A stretch of DNA of 64,000 nt from Novosphingobium sp. Fuku2-ISO-50 (GCF_001519055.1 NZ_KQ954290.1:156394-220393); one strand, 5' to 3'; counted from the stretch's first letter, positions 41,811-51,130 are shown. Notes: generated by a model not told the origin, from the sequence alone. A program made the numbers and translations.

Positions 41811-42566
41811 ATGACCCGCCATCGCATCCGCATGATCGTCCCCGTTCCCCTTCCCGCAGAAGCGCTGGCAGGATTTGCCGCGCAGCTTCCCGCAGGGTTG
41901 GTGCGCGATGACATCAGCGTCGAATTCACCGGCGTTCGCGCCGGAACCTCATCGCTCGATTCGGCCTATGAGGCGACCATGGCCGATGCCTTTTGCCTTG
42001 AGGCGGGTCAGCGCGCCGAAGACGAAGGCTTTGCCGCCGTGTGCCTCAACACGGTCAGCGATTCCGGGCTCGACGCGCTGCGGTCGCGGCTGTCGATCCC
42101 TGTCGTCGGGCCGGGCCGCGCGTCGTTTTTCCTTGCGGCGGATCTCGCCAAGCGGTTTTCGGTCGTGACGATGTGGCCGCAATGGCACTGGATCTATCGC
42201 AAGCTGGCGGTCGAAACCGGGCTTGGCGCGCGGCTGGCCTCGGTGCGCGATATTGCCACGCGCCCCGACACGCGCGAGTTGCTCGCCGGCAAGGAAGACA
42301 TCGTGTTCGGCAAGCTGGAAGAGCAATGCCGCCGCGCGATCGACGAAGATGGTGCCGAAGCGATCATCCTGGGCTCGACGACAATGCACCAGTCGCACCG
42401 CTATCTGGCCGAACGGCTCGATGTGCCGGTGCTCAATCCCGGCCTGATCGCGTTCAAGCAGTGCGAAACGCTGCTCGATCTCGGCCTTGCACATTCCAAG
42501 CGCAGCTATCCAACGCCGGAAAATCCGCAGGACGCGGTACTGGCGGGCGTACCTGCGGTGTTCTGA
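41811..42566 (+). CDS. Asp/Glu/hydantoin racemase-fold protein lacking both catalytic Cys
   Basis: This 251-residue protein aligns with the Asp/Glu/hydantoin racemase superfamily, which also includes maleate isomerases and arylmalonate decarboxylase. The first catalytic Cys position in the ACxDDPGLDALR-like block is T81 here (NTVSDSGLDALR), and the second, in the LGC block, is S189 (ILGSTTMHQ). C78 lies close to the first site but is offset by three residues. Racemisation or isomerisation by the usual two-thiol mechanism is therefore unlikely. It is coupled to IclR (15-bp gap) and convergent with the SDR gene (4-bp gap). Confidence 0.8.
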   Translation: MTRHRIRMIVPVPLPAEALAGFAAQLPAGLVRDDISVEFTGVRAGTSSLDSAYEATMADAFCLEAGQRAEDEGFAAVCLNTVSDSGLDALRSRLSIPVVGPGRASFFLAADLAKRFSVVTMWPQWHWIYRKLAVETGLGARLASVRDIATRPDTRELLAGKEDIVFGKLEEQCRRAIDEDGAEAIILGSTTMHQSHRYLAERLDVPVLNPGLIAFKQCETLLDLGLAHSKRSYPTPENPQDAVLAGVPAVF

Positions 42567-42570
42567 AACG

Positions 42571-43317
42571 CTATCCGGCGGACAGTCCGCCATCGACCGA
42601 CAGGACAGAGCCGGTGACATAACCGGCCGCGTCCGACATCAGCCAGACCACCGCGCGCGCCACTTCGTCGGGCTGGCCGATGCGCCCCATCGGCACCATC
42701 GCGTCCATGGCATGGGCATCGCCATCCATCACACGCAGGAAATTGGGCGTTTCCGTCCCGCCGGGGGCGACGGCATTGATGCGAATGCCCGCCCCGGCGC
42801 ATTCCAGCGCGACCGCCTTGGTCAGGCCGACCACGGCAAACTTGCTCGCACAATATGCGGCGATGCCGGGCATGCCCTTGAGCCCGAAAATCGAGGCATT
42901 GTTGACGATCGCCCCGCGGCCTTTACGGCGCATCGCGGCGACCTGATGTTTGACGCCCCACATGACCGCGCGAAAATTGAGATCGACGACGGCATCGTCG
43001 TCGTCGGTCGCATCGATCGGCGCGGGATCGCCATGGCCGCCCGCATTGTTGAACGCGCAATCGAGCGCGCCGAATGCCGCGATACAGGCGTCAACCGCGC
43101 CCATGGCCACGGCCCGATCGGTGACATCGCCGGGATAAACCACCGCGCGGCCGCCGAAATCGGCAATTTCGCGCTGCACTGCCTCGAGCAGCGCGACCCG
43201 TCGCCCGACGAGCACGACGGAGGCCCCTTCGCGCGCCATGGCGAGCGCAGCGGCGCGGCCCATGCCGCTGCCCGCGCCGGTGACCAGGCCCGCCCTTCCC
43301 GCCAGCACACCCGTCAC
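42571..43317 (-). CDS. Short-chain dehydrogenase/reductase
   Basis: The 248-residue protein is a classical SDR. The nucleotide motif is TGAGSGMG (residues 13-20), NNAG occurs near residue 90, the catalytic Ser is in NNASIFG and Tyr/Lys in YCASK. The Arg-containing VGRR after the second strand suggests preference for NADP(H), though the acidic alternative was not checked structurally. The ATG overlaps the stop of the acyl-CoA synthetase gene (43314-43317), so they are translationally coupled. It would oxidise an alcohol or reduce a carbonyl in the pathway. Confidence 0.9.
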   Translation of the reverse strand: MTGVLAGRAGLVTGAGSGMGRAAALAMAREGASVVLVGRRVALLEAVQREIADFGGRAVVYPGDVTDRAVAMGAVDACIAAFGALDCAFNNAGGHGDPAPIDATDDDDAVVDLNFRAVMWGVKHQVAAMRRKGRGAIVNNASIFGLKGMPGIAAYCASKFAVVGLTKAVALECAGAGIRINAVAPGGTETPNFLRVMDGDAHAMDAMVPMGRIGQPDEVARAVVWLMSDAAGYVTGSVLSVDGGLSAG

Positions 43318-44825
43318 GAGAAGCTGCCCGCGTAAGTTTCGCGCAGCTTGGCCTTCAGGATCTTGCCCATCGCGTTGCGCGGAAATTCATCGAGCACATG
43401 GACCGCCTTGGGCTGTTTGAACCGGGCAAAGCGCGACGCGATCAGCGCCTCCATCGCGCCCATGTCAAACGCGCCGCCATCGAGCGTCACCGCCGCCATG
43501 ACCGCCTCGCCGAAATCGGGATGCGGCACGCCAAACACCGCCACATCCTGCACGCCCGACACTTCGGCGAGGATCATCTCGATTTCCGCCGGATAGACGT
43601 TGTAGCCGCCCGAAATGATCAGATCCTTCGACCGCCCCGAAATCGTCACGCGCCCTTCGCTGTCCTTGAACCCGGTGTCGCCGGTCAGGAAATAGCCGTC
43701 GGCATGAAAGCTTTCCGCGGTCGCTTCGGGCCGCCGCCAATAGCCGCGACAGACATTGGGGCCCTTGATCTCGATTTCGCCGACTTCGCCCGTCGGCACT
43801 TCGGCGCGCGCGCCATCGATCACGCGCAACGACACACCCGGCAGCGGAAAGCCCACTGTGCCGGGGATACGCCCCGCCTGTTCATAAGGGTTGGAGGTGA
43901 TCATCACCGCTTCGGTCATGCCATAGCGTTCGAGAATGCGATGGCCGGTGCGTTCCTCGAAGGCGTTGAACACCGAGGGCAACAGCGGCGCCGAGCCGCT
44001 GATGAACAAGCGCCGCGCCGCAGCCACGTCGCGCGTGAAGGCCGGATTGTCGAGCAGACGGGTGTAGAAAGTCGGCACCCCCATGAACACGCTGACCAGC
44101 GGCAATTCGGCAATCACCGCCTTCGCGTCGAACTTGGGCAACATGCGCAAGGTCGCCGCGCTGAACAGCGCGAGATGCAATGCCACAAACAGCCCGTGGG
44201 CATGAAACAGCGGCAGCGCATGGAGGATCGTATCCGCATCCGAAAAGCGCCAGGTTTCAAACAGCGCGGCGACATTGCTCGACAGATTGCCATGCGTCAG
44301 CATCGCGCCCTTGGGCCGCCCGGTCGTGCCGGAAGTAAACAGGATCGCGGCGAGATCGTCGGCCCCCATCGGCTCCGCGCCGCCAAGGGGCTCAAGCGTT
44401 GCGGCAAGATCGGGCAACGCCCCACTACCATCGCCTTCGAGCGTGACCCGGCGCACCGGCGCCTCGGCCAGGTCCGGCACGGCGGTCGCCGCCGCATGGA
44501 CCAGCAGCACCGGCTCGGCATCCTCGATCAACAGCGCCACTTCGGCGGCGGTATAGGCCGCGTTCATCGGCACGAAAATCGCGCCCGAGGCCAGCACCGC
44601 GAGATAGGTGAAAACAAATGCCGGCGAATTGTCAGTCTTGACCATGACCCGGTCGCCGCGCCTGACGCCAAGCTGCGCCAGCGCCGCGCGATAGCGCCCG
44701 ATGCTGCGCGGCAGATCGCCAAAGCTGCAAACCGTTTCACCGCGCCAGACCAGCGCCGGCTTGCCCTCGTGCCCGGCATGGCGTGCATGGAAAATGTCGA
44801 TCAGGTTTGCAGATTGTGCGGACAT
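43314..44825 (-). CDS. Acyl-CoA synthetase (AMP-forming, class I adenylate-forming enzyme)
   Basis: This 503-residue protein has the family motifs in order: [19 protein letters not shown] (P-loop), [13 protein letters not shown], the ATP-binding Asp in GDTGFKD, and the C-terminal Lys in [10 protein letters not shown]. It activates a carboxylic acid to its CoA thioester through an acyl-adenylate. Sequence resembles malonyl-CoA or fatty-acid/aromatic acid ligases, but the substrate cannot be assigned. It forms a two-gene coupled unit with the SDR. A terminator of the upstream TonB receptor gene (44959-44996) separates it from that gene. Confidence 0.9.
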   Translation of the reverse strand: MSAQSANLIDIFHARHAGHEGKPALVWRGETVCSFGDLPRSIGRYRAALAQLGVRRGDRVMVKTDNSPAFVFTYLAVLASGAIFVPMNAAYTAAEVALLIEDAEPVLLVHAAATAVPDLAEAPVRRVTLEGDGSGALPDLAATLEPLGGAEPMGADDLAAILFTSGTTGRPKGAMLTHGNLSSNVAALFETWRFSDADTILHALPLFHAHGLFVALHLALFSAATLRMLPKFDAKAVIAELPLVSVFMGVPTFYTRLLDNPAFTRDVAAARRLFISGSAPLLPSVFNAFEERTGHRILERYGMTEAVMITSNPYEQAGRIPGTVGFPLPGVSLRVIDGARAEVPTGEVGEIEIKGPNVCRGYWRRPEATAESFHADGYFLTGDTGFKDSEGRVTISGRSKDLIISGGYNVYPAEIEMILAEVSGVQDVAVFGVPHPDFGEAVMAAVTLDGGAFDMGAMEALIASRFARFKQPKAVHVLDEFPRNAMGKILKAKLRETYAGSFS

Positions 44826-44958
44826 GCGCCTGTACCCTTTGGTCGTGAAATTGCGCCCGTTTCAGCCGGGCCGCCTATACGGATCAGGCCATTAATCGGC
44901 CCGGTTCTCAAGCGCAAAACCGCCCTCTCACATTGTGGGATTCACGCAAATATCCGAC

Positions 44959-44996
44959 AAAAAAAGACGGGACCATCCGCATGGAATGGCCCCGTC
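44959..44996 (-). terminator. Terminator of the second catabolic TonB receptor gene
   Basis: On the minus strand GACGGGGCCAT pairs with ATGGTCCCGTC across a short loop and is followed by TTTTTTT. It ends 20 bp beyond the receptor stop at 45017. Confidence 0.85.
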
Positions 44997-45016
44997 AGTC
45001 AGGGTGAACCGGTGAA

Positions 45017-47398
45017 TCAGAGCTTGAACGCAGCAGTCAGCGACCATTCGCGGCCACGGTTGTAGACGCCTTCAAACGCCTGCAACGCATCGACCAGCAC
45101 GCCTGAAAGCAGATAGCGCTTGTCAGCGATGTTCTTGACATTGGCGGACAAACTGATCTGGCCGCCGGCACTGGTCCATCCCAGGCTGGCGTTGAACAGC
45201 GAATAGCCCGCCTGGGCGATTTGCGGCGTGTTGAAAGCGTCGTTGTAGAATTTGCTGCGATACGACCAGTCGGCGTGCGGGCGCAGCAATGATCCCCCGG
45301 CCAGCGGGATGTCATACGTCGCACCTGCCGAAGCGGTCCATTTCGAAACGCGTTCGAACATGTTGGTCGGCTCGATATAGGTCGTCGCCGTGTCGATCTG
45401 CTTGTAATGCGCCGCCGTCAGGCCAAGCGTGCCTTCGACCAGCAATCCGTGCAGCGGGCGCAACTGGCTTTCCAGCTCGAACCCCTTGATCGAGGCGCTG
45501 CCCGCATTGCGAAACACCGGGGCGACACTGGTGAAGACCTGGACCTGCATGTCCTTGTATTCGGTGTCGAACGCCGCCGCGTTGAAGGTCAGGCGCCGAT
45601 CGGGCGTCTGGAATTTTACCCCGGCTTCATAGACATCGACCTTTTCCGGGGCAAAGCTCGGGATCGCCGCGACCGGATCGGTGATCGGCGTGGTCACCCC
45701 CGGAATGATCGGCGGAAACACGCGCTGGCTGAACCCGCCCGATTTGAACCCGCGCGACCATGTCGCATAAGTCATCAGCGATTGCGTCGGCTGCCAGGCC
45801 AGATTGACCATCGGCGTCGGCTCGCTGAAATGCACTTTGGCCATGACATCGGGCAGGATGCGCGTGCCCGGATCGAAAATCGGCGAATTGAACGGCGCGC
45901 CGAGGAACGAGGCGAGATTGGCGATGATCACCTGATCGGGATGGAACCATTTGGTATCGTGGGTATAGCGCAGCCCCGCCGTCAGCTTCAGCGTATCGGT
46001 CAGCTTGAACGTGCCCTGCCCGAATGCCGCCAGGCTCTGGTTGCGATAATACCCGCCAGAGCGGAATTGCGAGATGGTGAAGGTCAGATTGTTGACGTCG
46101 TTGCCGGATTCCTGAAAGAAATAGCCCCCGATAATCCAGTCGAGCCGCCCGTCCAGCGCCTTGCCCAGCAGTTGCAGTTCCTGGCTGAACTGGGTCTGGG
46201 TGATATGATCGTAGAACTGCGCGATCGCGGCCGGGCTGTCATCGCCGTCGCGGGCATAAGTGCCCACCATGGCGCGCAGCGCGGTGATGCTCTTGATTGT
46301 CAGCGCGGGGCTGACCGCGATGGCATTCGTCATCGACACCCCGCCGATGTCGGAATTCGACACGCTCGGCCCGGTCCCGGCATTGGCATTGGGGCCCAGC
46401 ACATAGCGATTGTCGAAACAGCCCGCGACCGCCGTGTTCACGGGTGCCGCCGCCGTGGCGCAAGGCACCGGCCCGCCGCCCGCCTTCACATTGGCGATGG
46501 TGTTCCAGATATCGGCCATCGGCGGGGTCGCCGGATCGGTGGTCTTGCCGTAATTGATGCCGATCAGGCTGGTCGGCGGGCCGTTTTCGCGCCCGGTGGT
46601 GCCATCGGCGGCAATATCCACCGTCCAGTCGGGCAAAGGCTCGATCCGTGCCGCGATCCGCCCGACCCAATGGTTCTGATTGCCCAGCAGCAACCCGTCG
46701 GATTCGCGCCGGACATAGCCGTCCTGCCCGAAATGGGCGATCGAGGCGCGCACGGCGAAATGATCGCTGATCGGCACATTGGCCATCAGCTTGAACACCG
46801 CCAGATCGTCGGTGCCGGTCGTGGCCGAGCCGCTGATCGCCAGCGCACGGGTATCGGGCGCGGTCGTCGTCACCGAAATCGCGCCGCCGATGGTGTTGCG
46901 CCCGAACAGCGTGCCCTGGGGCCCGCGCAGCACTTCGATCCGGTCAAAATCGACCAGATCGAGAATCGCGCCGACCGAGCGCGCGACATAGACCCCGTCG
47001 ACATAGACGCCCACGCCCGGCTCGACCGTCGGCACGAAATCCGACTGGCCGATGCCGCGAATATAGATCGAGGCATTGTTGCTCGCGCCCGAATAGGACG
47101 GGTTGTTCTGCAGCGTGAGATTGGGCGTCAGGTTGGCCAGCCCGTCGGTGCTGCGGATGCCGCGCGCTTCCATCGCGCGCTGCGATACGGCGGTGATGGC
47201 GATCGGCGTATCCTGCAGCCGCTCGACCCGCTTGCGCGCGGTCACGGTGATCGCCTCGTCAAGCGGCGAGGCCCCGGCCTTGGGGGCTTCGTCGGCGTGC
47301 GCAAGGCCGCCTTGGGCCAGCGCCATTGCCGAGACGAGACCGGCCAATAAATGGCGCGCGCGCATGCGCCGCGCGCGCAGTTCGACTGTTGCTTGCAT
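45017..47398 (-). CDS. TonB-dependent receptor linked to the StyA-like monooxygenase
   Basis: From ATG 47398, with GGGGAG about 9 bp upstream, the protein has 793 residues. The signal peptide is MRARHLLAGLVSAMALAQGG with cleavage near GLAHA. A TonB-box-like ITVTARKR follows, then the plug with LQDTPIAITAVSQRAMEARG and IEVLRGPQGTLFGRNTIGG. The barrel ends WSLTAAFKL. It follows the monooxygenase gene by 61 bp and is probably cotranscribed with it. Two receptors within 9 kb suggest the cluster handles a large or poorly diffusing substrate, which is inference. Confidence 0.92.
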   Translation of the reverse strand: MQATVELRARRMRARHLLAGLVSAMALAQGGLAHADEAPKAGASPLDEAITVTARKRVERLQDTPIAITAVSQRAMEARGIRSTDGLANLTPNLTLQNNPSYSGASNNASIYIRGIGQSDFVPTVEPGVGVYVDGVYVARSVGAILDLVDFDRIEVLRGPQGTLFGRNTIGGAISVTTTAPDTRALAISGSATTGTDDLAVFKLMANVPISDHFAVRASIAHFGQDGYVRRESDGLLLGNQNHWVGRIAARIEPLPDWTVDIAADGTTGRENGPPTSLIGINYGKTTDPATPPMADIWNTIANVKAGGGPVPCATAAAPVNTAVAGCFDNRYVLGPNANAGTGPSVSNSDIGGVSMTNAIAVSPALTIKSITALRAMVGTYARDGDDSPAAIAQFYDHITQTQFSQELQLLGKALDGRLDWIIGGYFFQESGNDVNNLTFTISQFRSGGYYRNQSLAAFGQGTFKLTDTLKLTAGLRYTHDTKWFHPDQVIIANLASFLGAPFNSPIFDPGTRILPDVMAKVHFSEPTPMVNLAWQPTQSLMTYATWSRGFKSGGFSQRVFPPIIPGVTTPITDPVAAIPSFAPEKVDVYEAGVKFQTPDRRLTFNAAAFDTEYKDMQVQVFTSVAPVFRNAGSASIKGFELESQLRPLHGLLVEGTLGLTAAHYKQIDTATTYIEPTNMFERVSKWTASAGATYDIPLAGGSLLRPHADWSYRSKFYNDAFNTPQIAQAGYSLFNASLGWTSAGGQISLSANVKNIADKRYLLSGVLVDALQAFEGVYNRGREWSLTAAFKL

Positions 47399-47459
47399 TG
47401 TTGAAAACTCCCCGAAGATCATGGTTTTGAGGCGCTTATTTAAGAAGTCGCCCGAATGG

Positions 47460-48689
47460 TCAGGCCGCTTGTGCGCGCTCCGACAGGAACCGGTCCGCCT
47501 CGACCGGATCGTAGTACCAGGGCGCGATCGCCTTGGGATCGTTGAAGCTGTTGGCCATCAGCCGCGCGAGCGTGGGATCGGTTTCCGCCGCTTTCAGGAT
47601 CTGCATCATGTGCGGCGGCGGCGGGGTCAGCGTCATGTTCGTATAATCAACGACATAGCGCGCATAGTCCCAGTAAGTTTCGAACGTCGCGTTCATCCAT
47701 TGCGCGTCAAACGGCCCATCATGCGCAAGGATCGCGTCGAGATAGACTTTGGCGCATTTGGCCGCGTTGTTCGAACCCTGCCCGGTGATCGGATCGTTGA
47801 CGCAGACCGCATCGGCAATGCCGAATGCCAGCGCGCCGCTGGGCAGCGCGGCCACCGGATGGCGCGTCGTTGGCGTGATCCGCCCGCGCAGCACCGCCTT
47901 GTCGTCGGTCAGTTCGAGATGCCCCTCGATCCGTTCCGCCTCGATCGGAAAGAAGTCGCGCAGCAGGCGCTCGCTGACCGCCAGATGGTCCTGCGCGGTT
48001 TTGACTTCGCCCCAACAATCCATCGGCCCGCCCGGAATCGCCTCGATCGTGAATATCTCGCAAGGCCCGTCGAGCGTCAGCCCCGGAAACGATACGAATT
48101 CGCCGATGCCGGGATTGATGTTGATGCAGATCGCCGGCTTGCCCGGACGCGGGCTGAACCGGTGCACATACGTCAGCGCCAGAACCCGCTGCGGCTGGGT
48201 AAACGGCGAACGCGCGGGATTGCGTTCGAACAGGCGGCCGATCTCGCCCTTGCCTGAAGCGACGATCAGCAGATCGTGGCTCGCCGCCAGCCGCTCGAGC
48301 ATCGCCATGTCGGCGTCGGCAATGATCAGATCGCCGCCCAGTTCCTCGAAACGGTCCATCCAGCGCGGCATCTTGATCCGCTGGTCGATCGACTGCCCCG
48401 GCTCTTCCATGTCGCCCTGCCAGAACAGGCCGACATTGCCCTCGCTGTCGGCGGCGCGCATTTGCGCGGCGCGATACTGCGGCGCGCCGTCCTGCCAATA
48501 ATCGATGCCGAGCTCGCGTTCGAACCCGAGGGCCATGCCATACATCGACTGGCTCGACGTCACGAAGCCCGCCGCGATCTCCGCCCCGGTCCGGTTCGAT
48601 ACCATGGTGACCTGATGGCCGCCCGCAAGCAGGCCGATACCCAGATGCAGGCCGGCCTGCCCTGCCCCCACAATCGCAATCTTTGCCAT
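47460..48689 (-). CDS. StyA-like FAD-dependent monooxygenase (styrene/indole monooxygenase type)
   Basis: This 409-residue protein begins with an FAD-binding Rossmann motif, IVGAGQAGLHLGIGL (residues about 5-19). It lacks an NAD-binding domain, as expected for an oxygenase fed by a separate reductase. Recalled similarity to StyA covers HLGIGL, YDLLIVASGKGEIGRLFERN, INPGIGEFVSFPGL and a late DPITGQGSNNAAKC. GGGGAG lies just before the ATG. Such enzymes epoxidise styrene- or indole-like substrates with reduced FAD. The flavin reductase at 50136 could be its partner. Its operon mate is the TonB receptor downstream. Confidence 0.85.
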   Translation of the reverse strand: MAKIAIVGAGQAGLHLGIGLLAGGHQVTMVSNRTGAEIAAGFVTSSQSMYGMALGFERELGIDYWQDGAPQYRAAQMRAADSEGNVGLFWQGDMEEPGQSIDQRIKMPRWMDRFEELGGDLIIADADMAMLERLAASHDLLIVASGKGEIGRLFERNPARSPFTQPQRVLALTYVHRFSPRPGKPAICININPGIGEFVSFPGLTLDGPCEIFTIEAIPGGPMDCWGEVKTAQDHLAVSERLLRDFFPIEAERIEGHLELTDDKAVLRGRITPTTRHPVAALPSGALAFGIADAVCVNDPITGQGSNNAAKCAKVYLDAILAHDGPFDAQWMNATFETYWDYARYVVDYTNMTLTPPPPHMMQILKAAETDPTLARLMANSFNDPKAIAPWYYDPVEADRFLSERAQAA

Positions 48690-48809
48690 GTCGCTCCCCG
48701 CTGTTTGCGAATGCGTACAGGCTATGGTTTCTCCGATCCGTCACAATCCGATCACGGCAAGCATCATCCGCGGATCGCAACCCCGCCACCCTTTCAAGCG
48801 CCTTTGTCA

Positions 48810-48831
48810 AAATTCGCGAAAGGGCGAATTT
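48810..48831. repeat. Small inverted repeat before the monooxygenase gene
   Basis: AAATTCGC (48810-48817) and GCGAATTT (48824-48831) form an 8-bp inverted repeat with a 6-bp spacer, 121 bp upstream of the monooxygenase start. It could be an operator or a hairpin. Confidence 0.4.
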
Positions 48832-48834
48832 CGA

Positions 48835-48921
48835 GGGCGGCACCGGCCCGCTCCCCCACCCGACCACCCACCAAGGTACAATCGTTGAGTGGTCGGGTGG
48901 GGGAGCGGGCCGGTGCCGCCC
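48835..48921. repeat. Perfect 33-bp inverted repeat between AraC and monooxygenase genes
   Basis: The arms 48835-48867 (from GGGCGGCACCGG) and 48889-48921 (to CCGGTGCCGCCC) are exact complements, separated by 21 bp. The right arm ends 3 bp from the AraC stop codon. There is no U-run on either strand, so a plain terminator is doubtful. Confidence 0.8.
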
Positions 48922-48924
48922 CAA

Positions 48925-50001
48925 TCAAACCCCGCGCTGGCGTCCAAGCGTTTCGCGCGGGGTTTCGCCAAAGCGGCGGCGATAGGCGACGGCAAAGCGG
49001 CCCAGATGTTCGAAGCCCCAGTTCATCGCGGCTTGGGTGACATTGGTCGTTTCATGCGGCGAGGCCAGTTCGGCGCGCACCCGGTCGAGCCGGATGTCGC
49101 GCAGCAATTGCATCGGCGAAACCCCCAGGACATGGCGAAACTGATGGTGCAGCGTGCGCAGCGGCACCCCGGCCACGGCAACCAGATCGGCCAGATCGAT
49201 CGGCTCGTGCGCATGGGCCTCCAGATATTCGCGCACGCGGCGCACCGGCGCAGGATCGGCACCGGGCACCCTCTGCGCCAGTTGCGCGGTCAGGTCGTGC
49301 GGCTGCAGAAACAGCAGCATGCCCATCAGCGTGGTTTCGAGATGGCGTTCGAGCAAGGCCGGAACCGCCCCGCCCGCCGCCCCATGGCGCGCCATCGCGA
49401 TCACCGCCTGGACTTGCTGGATCAGCATGGCGCCCAGCCGCGAATCCGTGTCGAACCACGGTTCGAAATCGACGCAGCCGCGCAAGGGGCGCCCGACGCA
49501 GGCTTCGACAAACCGCTCGAAACCGGCGCGGTCATAGCGCAGCACCAGTTTGCGGCAATCGCCGCTCCAATACATCGCCAGCGGCACTTGCGGGTTCTGC
49601 ACCGAGGCGCGGCCCGGCCCGTAATCGCCGTGTTTGCCCCCAAGGCTGAGGCCCGAACGGCCCGCGACCGGGATCTGCACGAGATAGAAATCTTCCAGCC
49701 GCCCGGCATCGATCATGACATCGGCGCCATAGCTCATGTCGGTCAGCGCAACGCCGCCGCAGCGCAGATGGGCGATGCGCGTATCGAGCCGCCCGTCGGC
49801 ATTGACCAGATCGAGTGAATGATCGCAGTACATCCGGCCGACATAGCCGCGCACTTCGTCGCGATCGCTCGACATGAAGCGCCGCCCGGCGACATCGGCC
49901 AGACCGACGTCGGCAAGGTTGGGCGCCAGATTGGGCGGGATCACGGCGGCATTGGCACGCTGTGCGGAAAACATCACCATGACCTCATGAACCGGGGCCA
50001 A
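48925..50001 (-). CDS. AraC-family regulator with AraC_binding_2-type sensor domain
   Basis: The protein has 358 residues from ATG 50001; ATG 49980 is an alternative. Residues about 30-220 are a cupin-like sensor (YLVQIPVAGRSGLSLGGKHGDYGPG). The C-terminal double helix-turn-helix (about 255-350) includes PIDLADLVAVAGVPLRTLHHQF and TNVTQAAMNWGFEHLGRFAVAYRRRFGETP, clear AraC family hallmarks. It is upstream of the monooxygenase gene and divergent from the flavin reductase gene, so control of both is likely. Members of this group sense aromatic acids or related effectors. Confidence 0.88.
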   Translation of the reverse strand: MAPVHEVMVMFSAQRANAAVIPPNLAPNLADVGLADVAGRRFMSSDRDEVRGYVGRMYCDHSLDLVNADGRLDTRIAHLRCGGVALTDMSYGADVMIDAGRLEDFYLVQIPVAGRSGLSLGGKHGDYGPGRASVQNPQVPLAMYWSGDCRKLVLRYDRAGFERFVEACVGRPLRGCVDFEPWFDTDSRLGAMLIQQVQAVIAMARHGAAGGAVPALLERHLETTLMGMLLFLQPHDLTAQLAQRVPGADPAPVRRVREYLEAHAHEPIDLADLVAVAGVPLRTLHHQFRHVLGVSPMQLLRDIRLDRVRAELASPHETTNVTQAAMNWGFEHLGRFAVAYRRRFGETPRETLGRQRGV

Positions 50002-50135
50002 AAAAGGGCAGACGCCATGACCGCCGATCGCGCACCCCCGCTTGCGCGATCAGGATAATCCCTGCCATCAGCGGATTTCGCCACGCCTTTTTCACACGCT
50101 ACGACCCGGCCCGCAAAACACACCGGGGAGCCGCG

Positions 50136-50636
50136 ATGATCGAGCAATTCAAAGCGGGCATGGGCCATCTTGCCGGCGCCGTGACCATCATCACCACAGG
50201 CAGCGGCCCGGGCGCCGTTGGCCCGAGCGCTGTTGGATTGACGGCGACGGCGGTCTGTTCGCTGTCGATGGCGCCGCCGCGCATGCTGGCATGCCTCAAC
50301 CGCCATGGCGCGACGTTCGACACGCTCGCCCGCGCCGATGCCTTTTGCGTCAATGTCATGGGCGTCGGCGGGCGCGCGCTTGCCGAAACCTTTGCCGGGC
50401 GCACGGGCCTTTCCGGCGCGGACAAATTCGCCGACACCGGCTGGATTTTCGACGAAAACGCGCCGCCGCGCCACGTCGACGCGCTGACCGCGATCCGGTG
50501 TCAGGTCCATTCGATCACACTCGTGGCCACCCATGCGATCGTCATCGGCGATGTGACGGCGGTGTGGAACCGGCCGGATCTGGCGCCGCTGGTCTATCAC
50601 GACCGCACCTTTCAGACGCTCTGTCCGCTGAACTGA
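50136..50636 (+). CDS. Flavin reductase (StyB/HpaC-like)
   Basis: This 166-residue protein is a split-barrel flavin reductase: GMGHLAGAVTIITTG at the start, GLTATAVCSLSMAPPRMLACLNR in the flavin-binding region and HSITLVATHAIVIGDVTAVW near the end. The class reduces FMN or FAD with NAD(P)H and releases it to a monooxygenase. The StyA-like monooxygenase 1.4 kb away has no reductase domain, so a two-component pair is plausible. The two genes are not cotranscribed; the AraC gene lies between them and is divergent. Confidence 0.82.
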   Translation: MIEQFKAGMGHLAGAVTIITTGSGPGAVGPSAVGLTATAVCSLSMAPPRMLACLNRHGATFDTLARADAFCVNVMGVGGRALAETFAGRTGLSGADKFADTGWIFDENAPPRHVDALTAIRCQVHSITLVATHAIVIGDVTAVWNRPDLAPLVYHDRTFQTLCPLN

Positions 50637-50906
50637 CGCCATCAAGGCCTTGCGCCGACCATGACCGAGATCATCGTCGTCGGCTGATCGGCGCAAGTGC
50701 GCCGCGTGCCGTTCAGGATGACCACTTCGCCGAACCACGTTGGTCTCCCCTGACCTCAAATCCCCGGATCGCATGCCATCATCGCGGCGGCAGACCGTCA
50801 ACTGCGGGGGCCGTCTCCGGGCGCGCGGGTTCTCACATTGTGCAAAGCGGCGCGCTTGTGCGCGACCGCCTTGTCAATCCGTCCTTCGGGGCTTATGCGC
50901 ACCGAC
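50637..50906. other. Intergenic region before the riboswitch
   Basis: No gene or convincing signal is seen here; with the riboswitch and its expression platform it forms a 632-bp interval. It should carry the btuB promoter. Confidence 0.5.
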
Positions 50907-51076
50907 GCGACAGGTTCCCCTTTGCCGGGGATCAAAAGGGAACTCGGGTGAAAACCCCGGGCTGCCCCTGCAACTGTAAGCGGCGAGCCGACCGGCCATT
51001 TCGCCATTGGGGCACAAAAGCCCCGAGAAGGCGCCGGATCAGCCTTGACCCGTGAGCCAGGAGACCTGCCTGTCGT
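50907..51076 (+). ncRNA. Cobalamin (B12) riboswitch controlling btuB-cobQ
   Basis: The conserved blocks appear in order: CAGGTTCCCC (50911), AAAAGGGAA, GGTGAAAACCCCGGGCTG, CCCCTGCAACTGTAAGC, GCCATTGGGG (a GCCACTG variant) and the B12 box GAGCCAGGAGACCTGCC ending near 51070. P1 can form between CGACAGG (50908-50914 region) and CCTGTCG (51069-51075). It lies about 190 nt upstream of the btuB ATG. Confidence 0.93.
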
Positions 51077-51091
51077 GGTCGTTCTTCGTGC

Positions 51092-51130
51092 CGACAGGGG
51101 TGTTCGGCGCGAGCGGGGTTTCCCCTGTCG
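51092..51130 (+). promoter_or_regulatory. Expression-platform hairpin downstream of the B12 riboswitch
   Basis: CGACAGGGG (51092-51100) pairs with CCCCTGTCG (51122-51130). CGACAGG can instead pair with the P1 strand CCTGTCG (51069-51075), so the two structures are mutually exclusive. Confidence 0.55.

Noticed and set aside
45407..47350. A 647-codon open frame opposite the second catabolic TonB receptor
   Set aside because: Antisense shadow; minus strand has signal, TonB box and plug motifs.
48889..48921. The 33-bp inverted repeat as a standard terminator for the AraC gene
   Set aside because: The stem is unusually long and no U-run follows on the minus strand; kept as an unexplained repeat.
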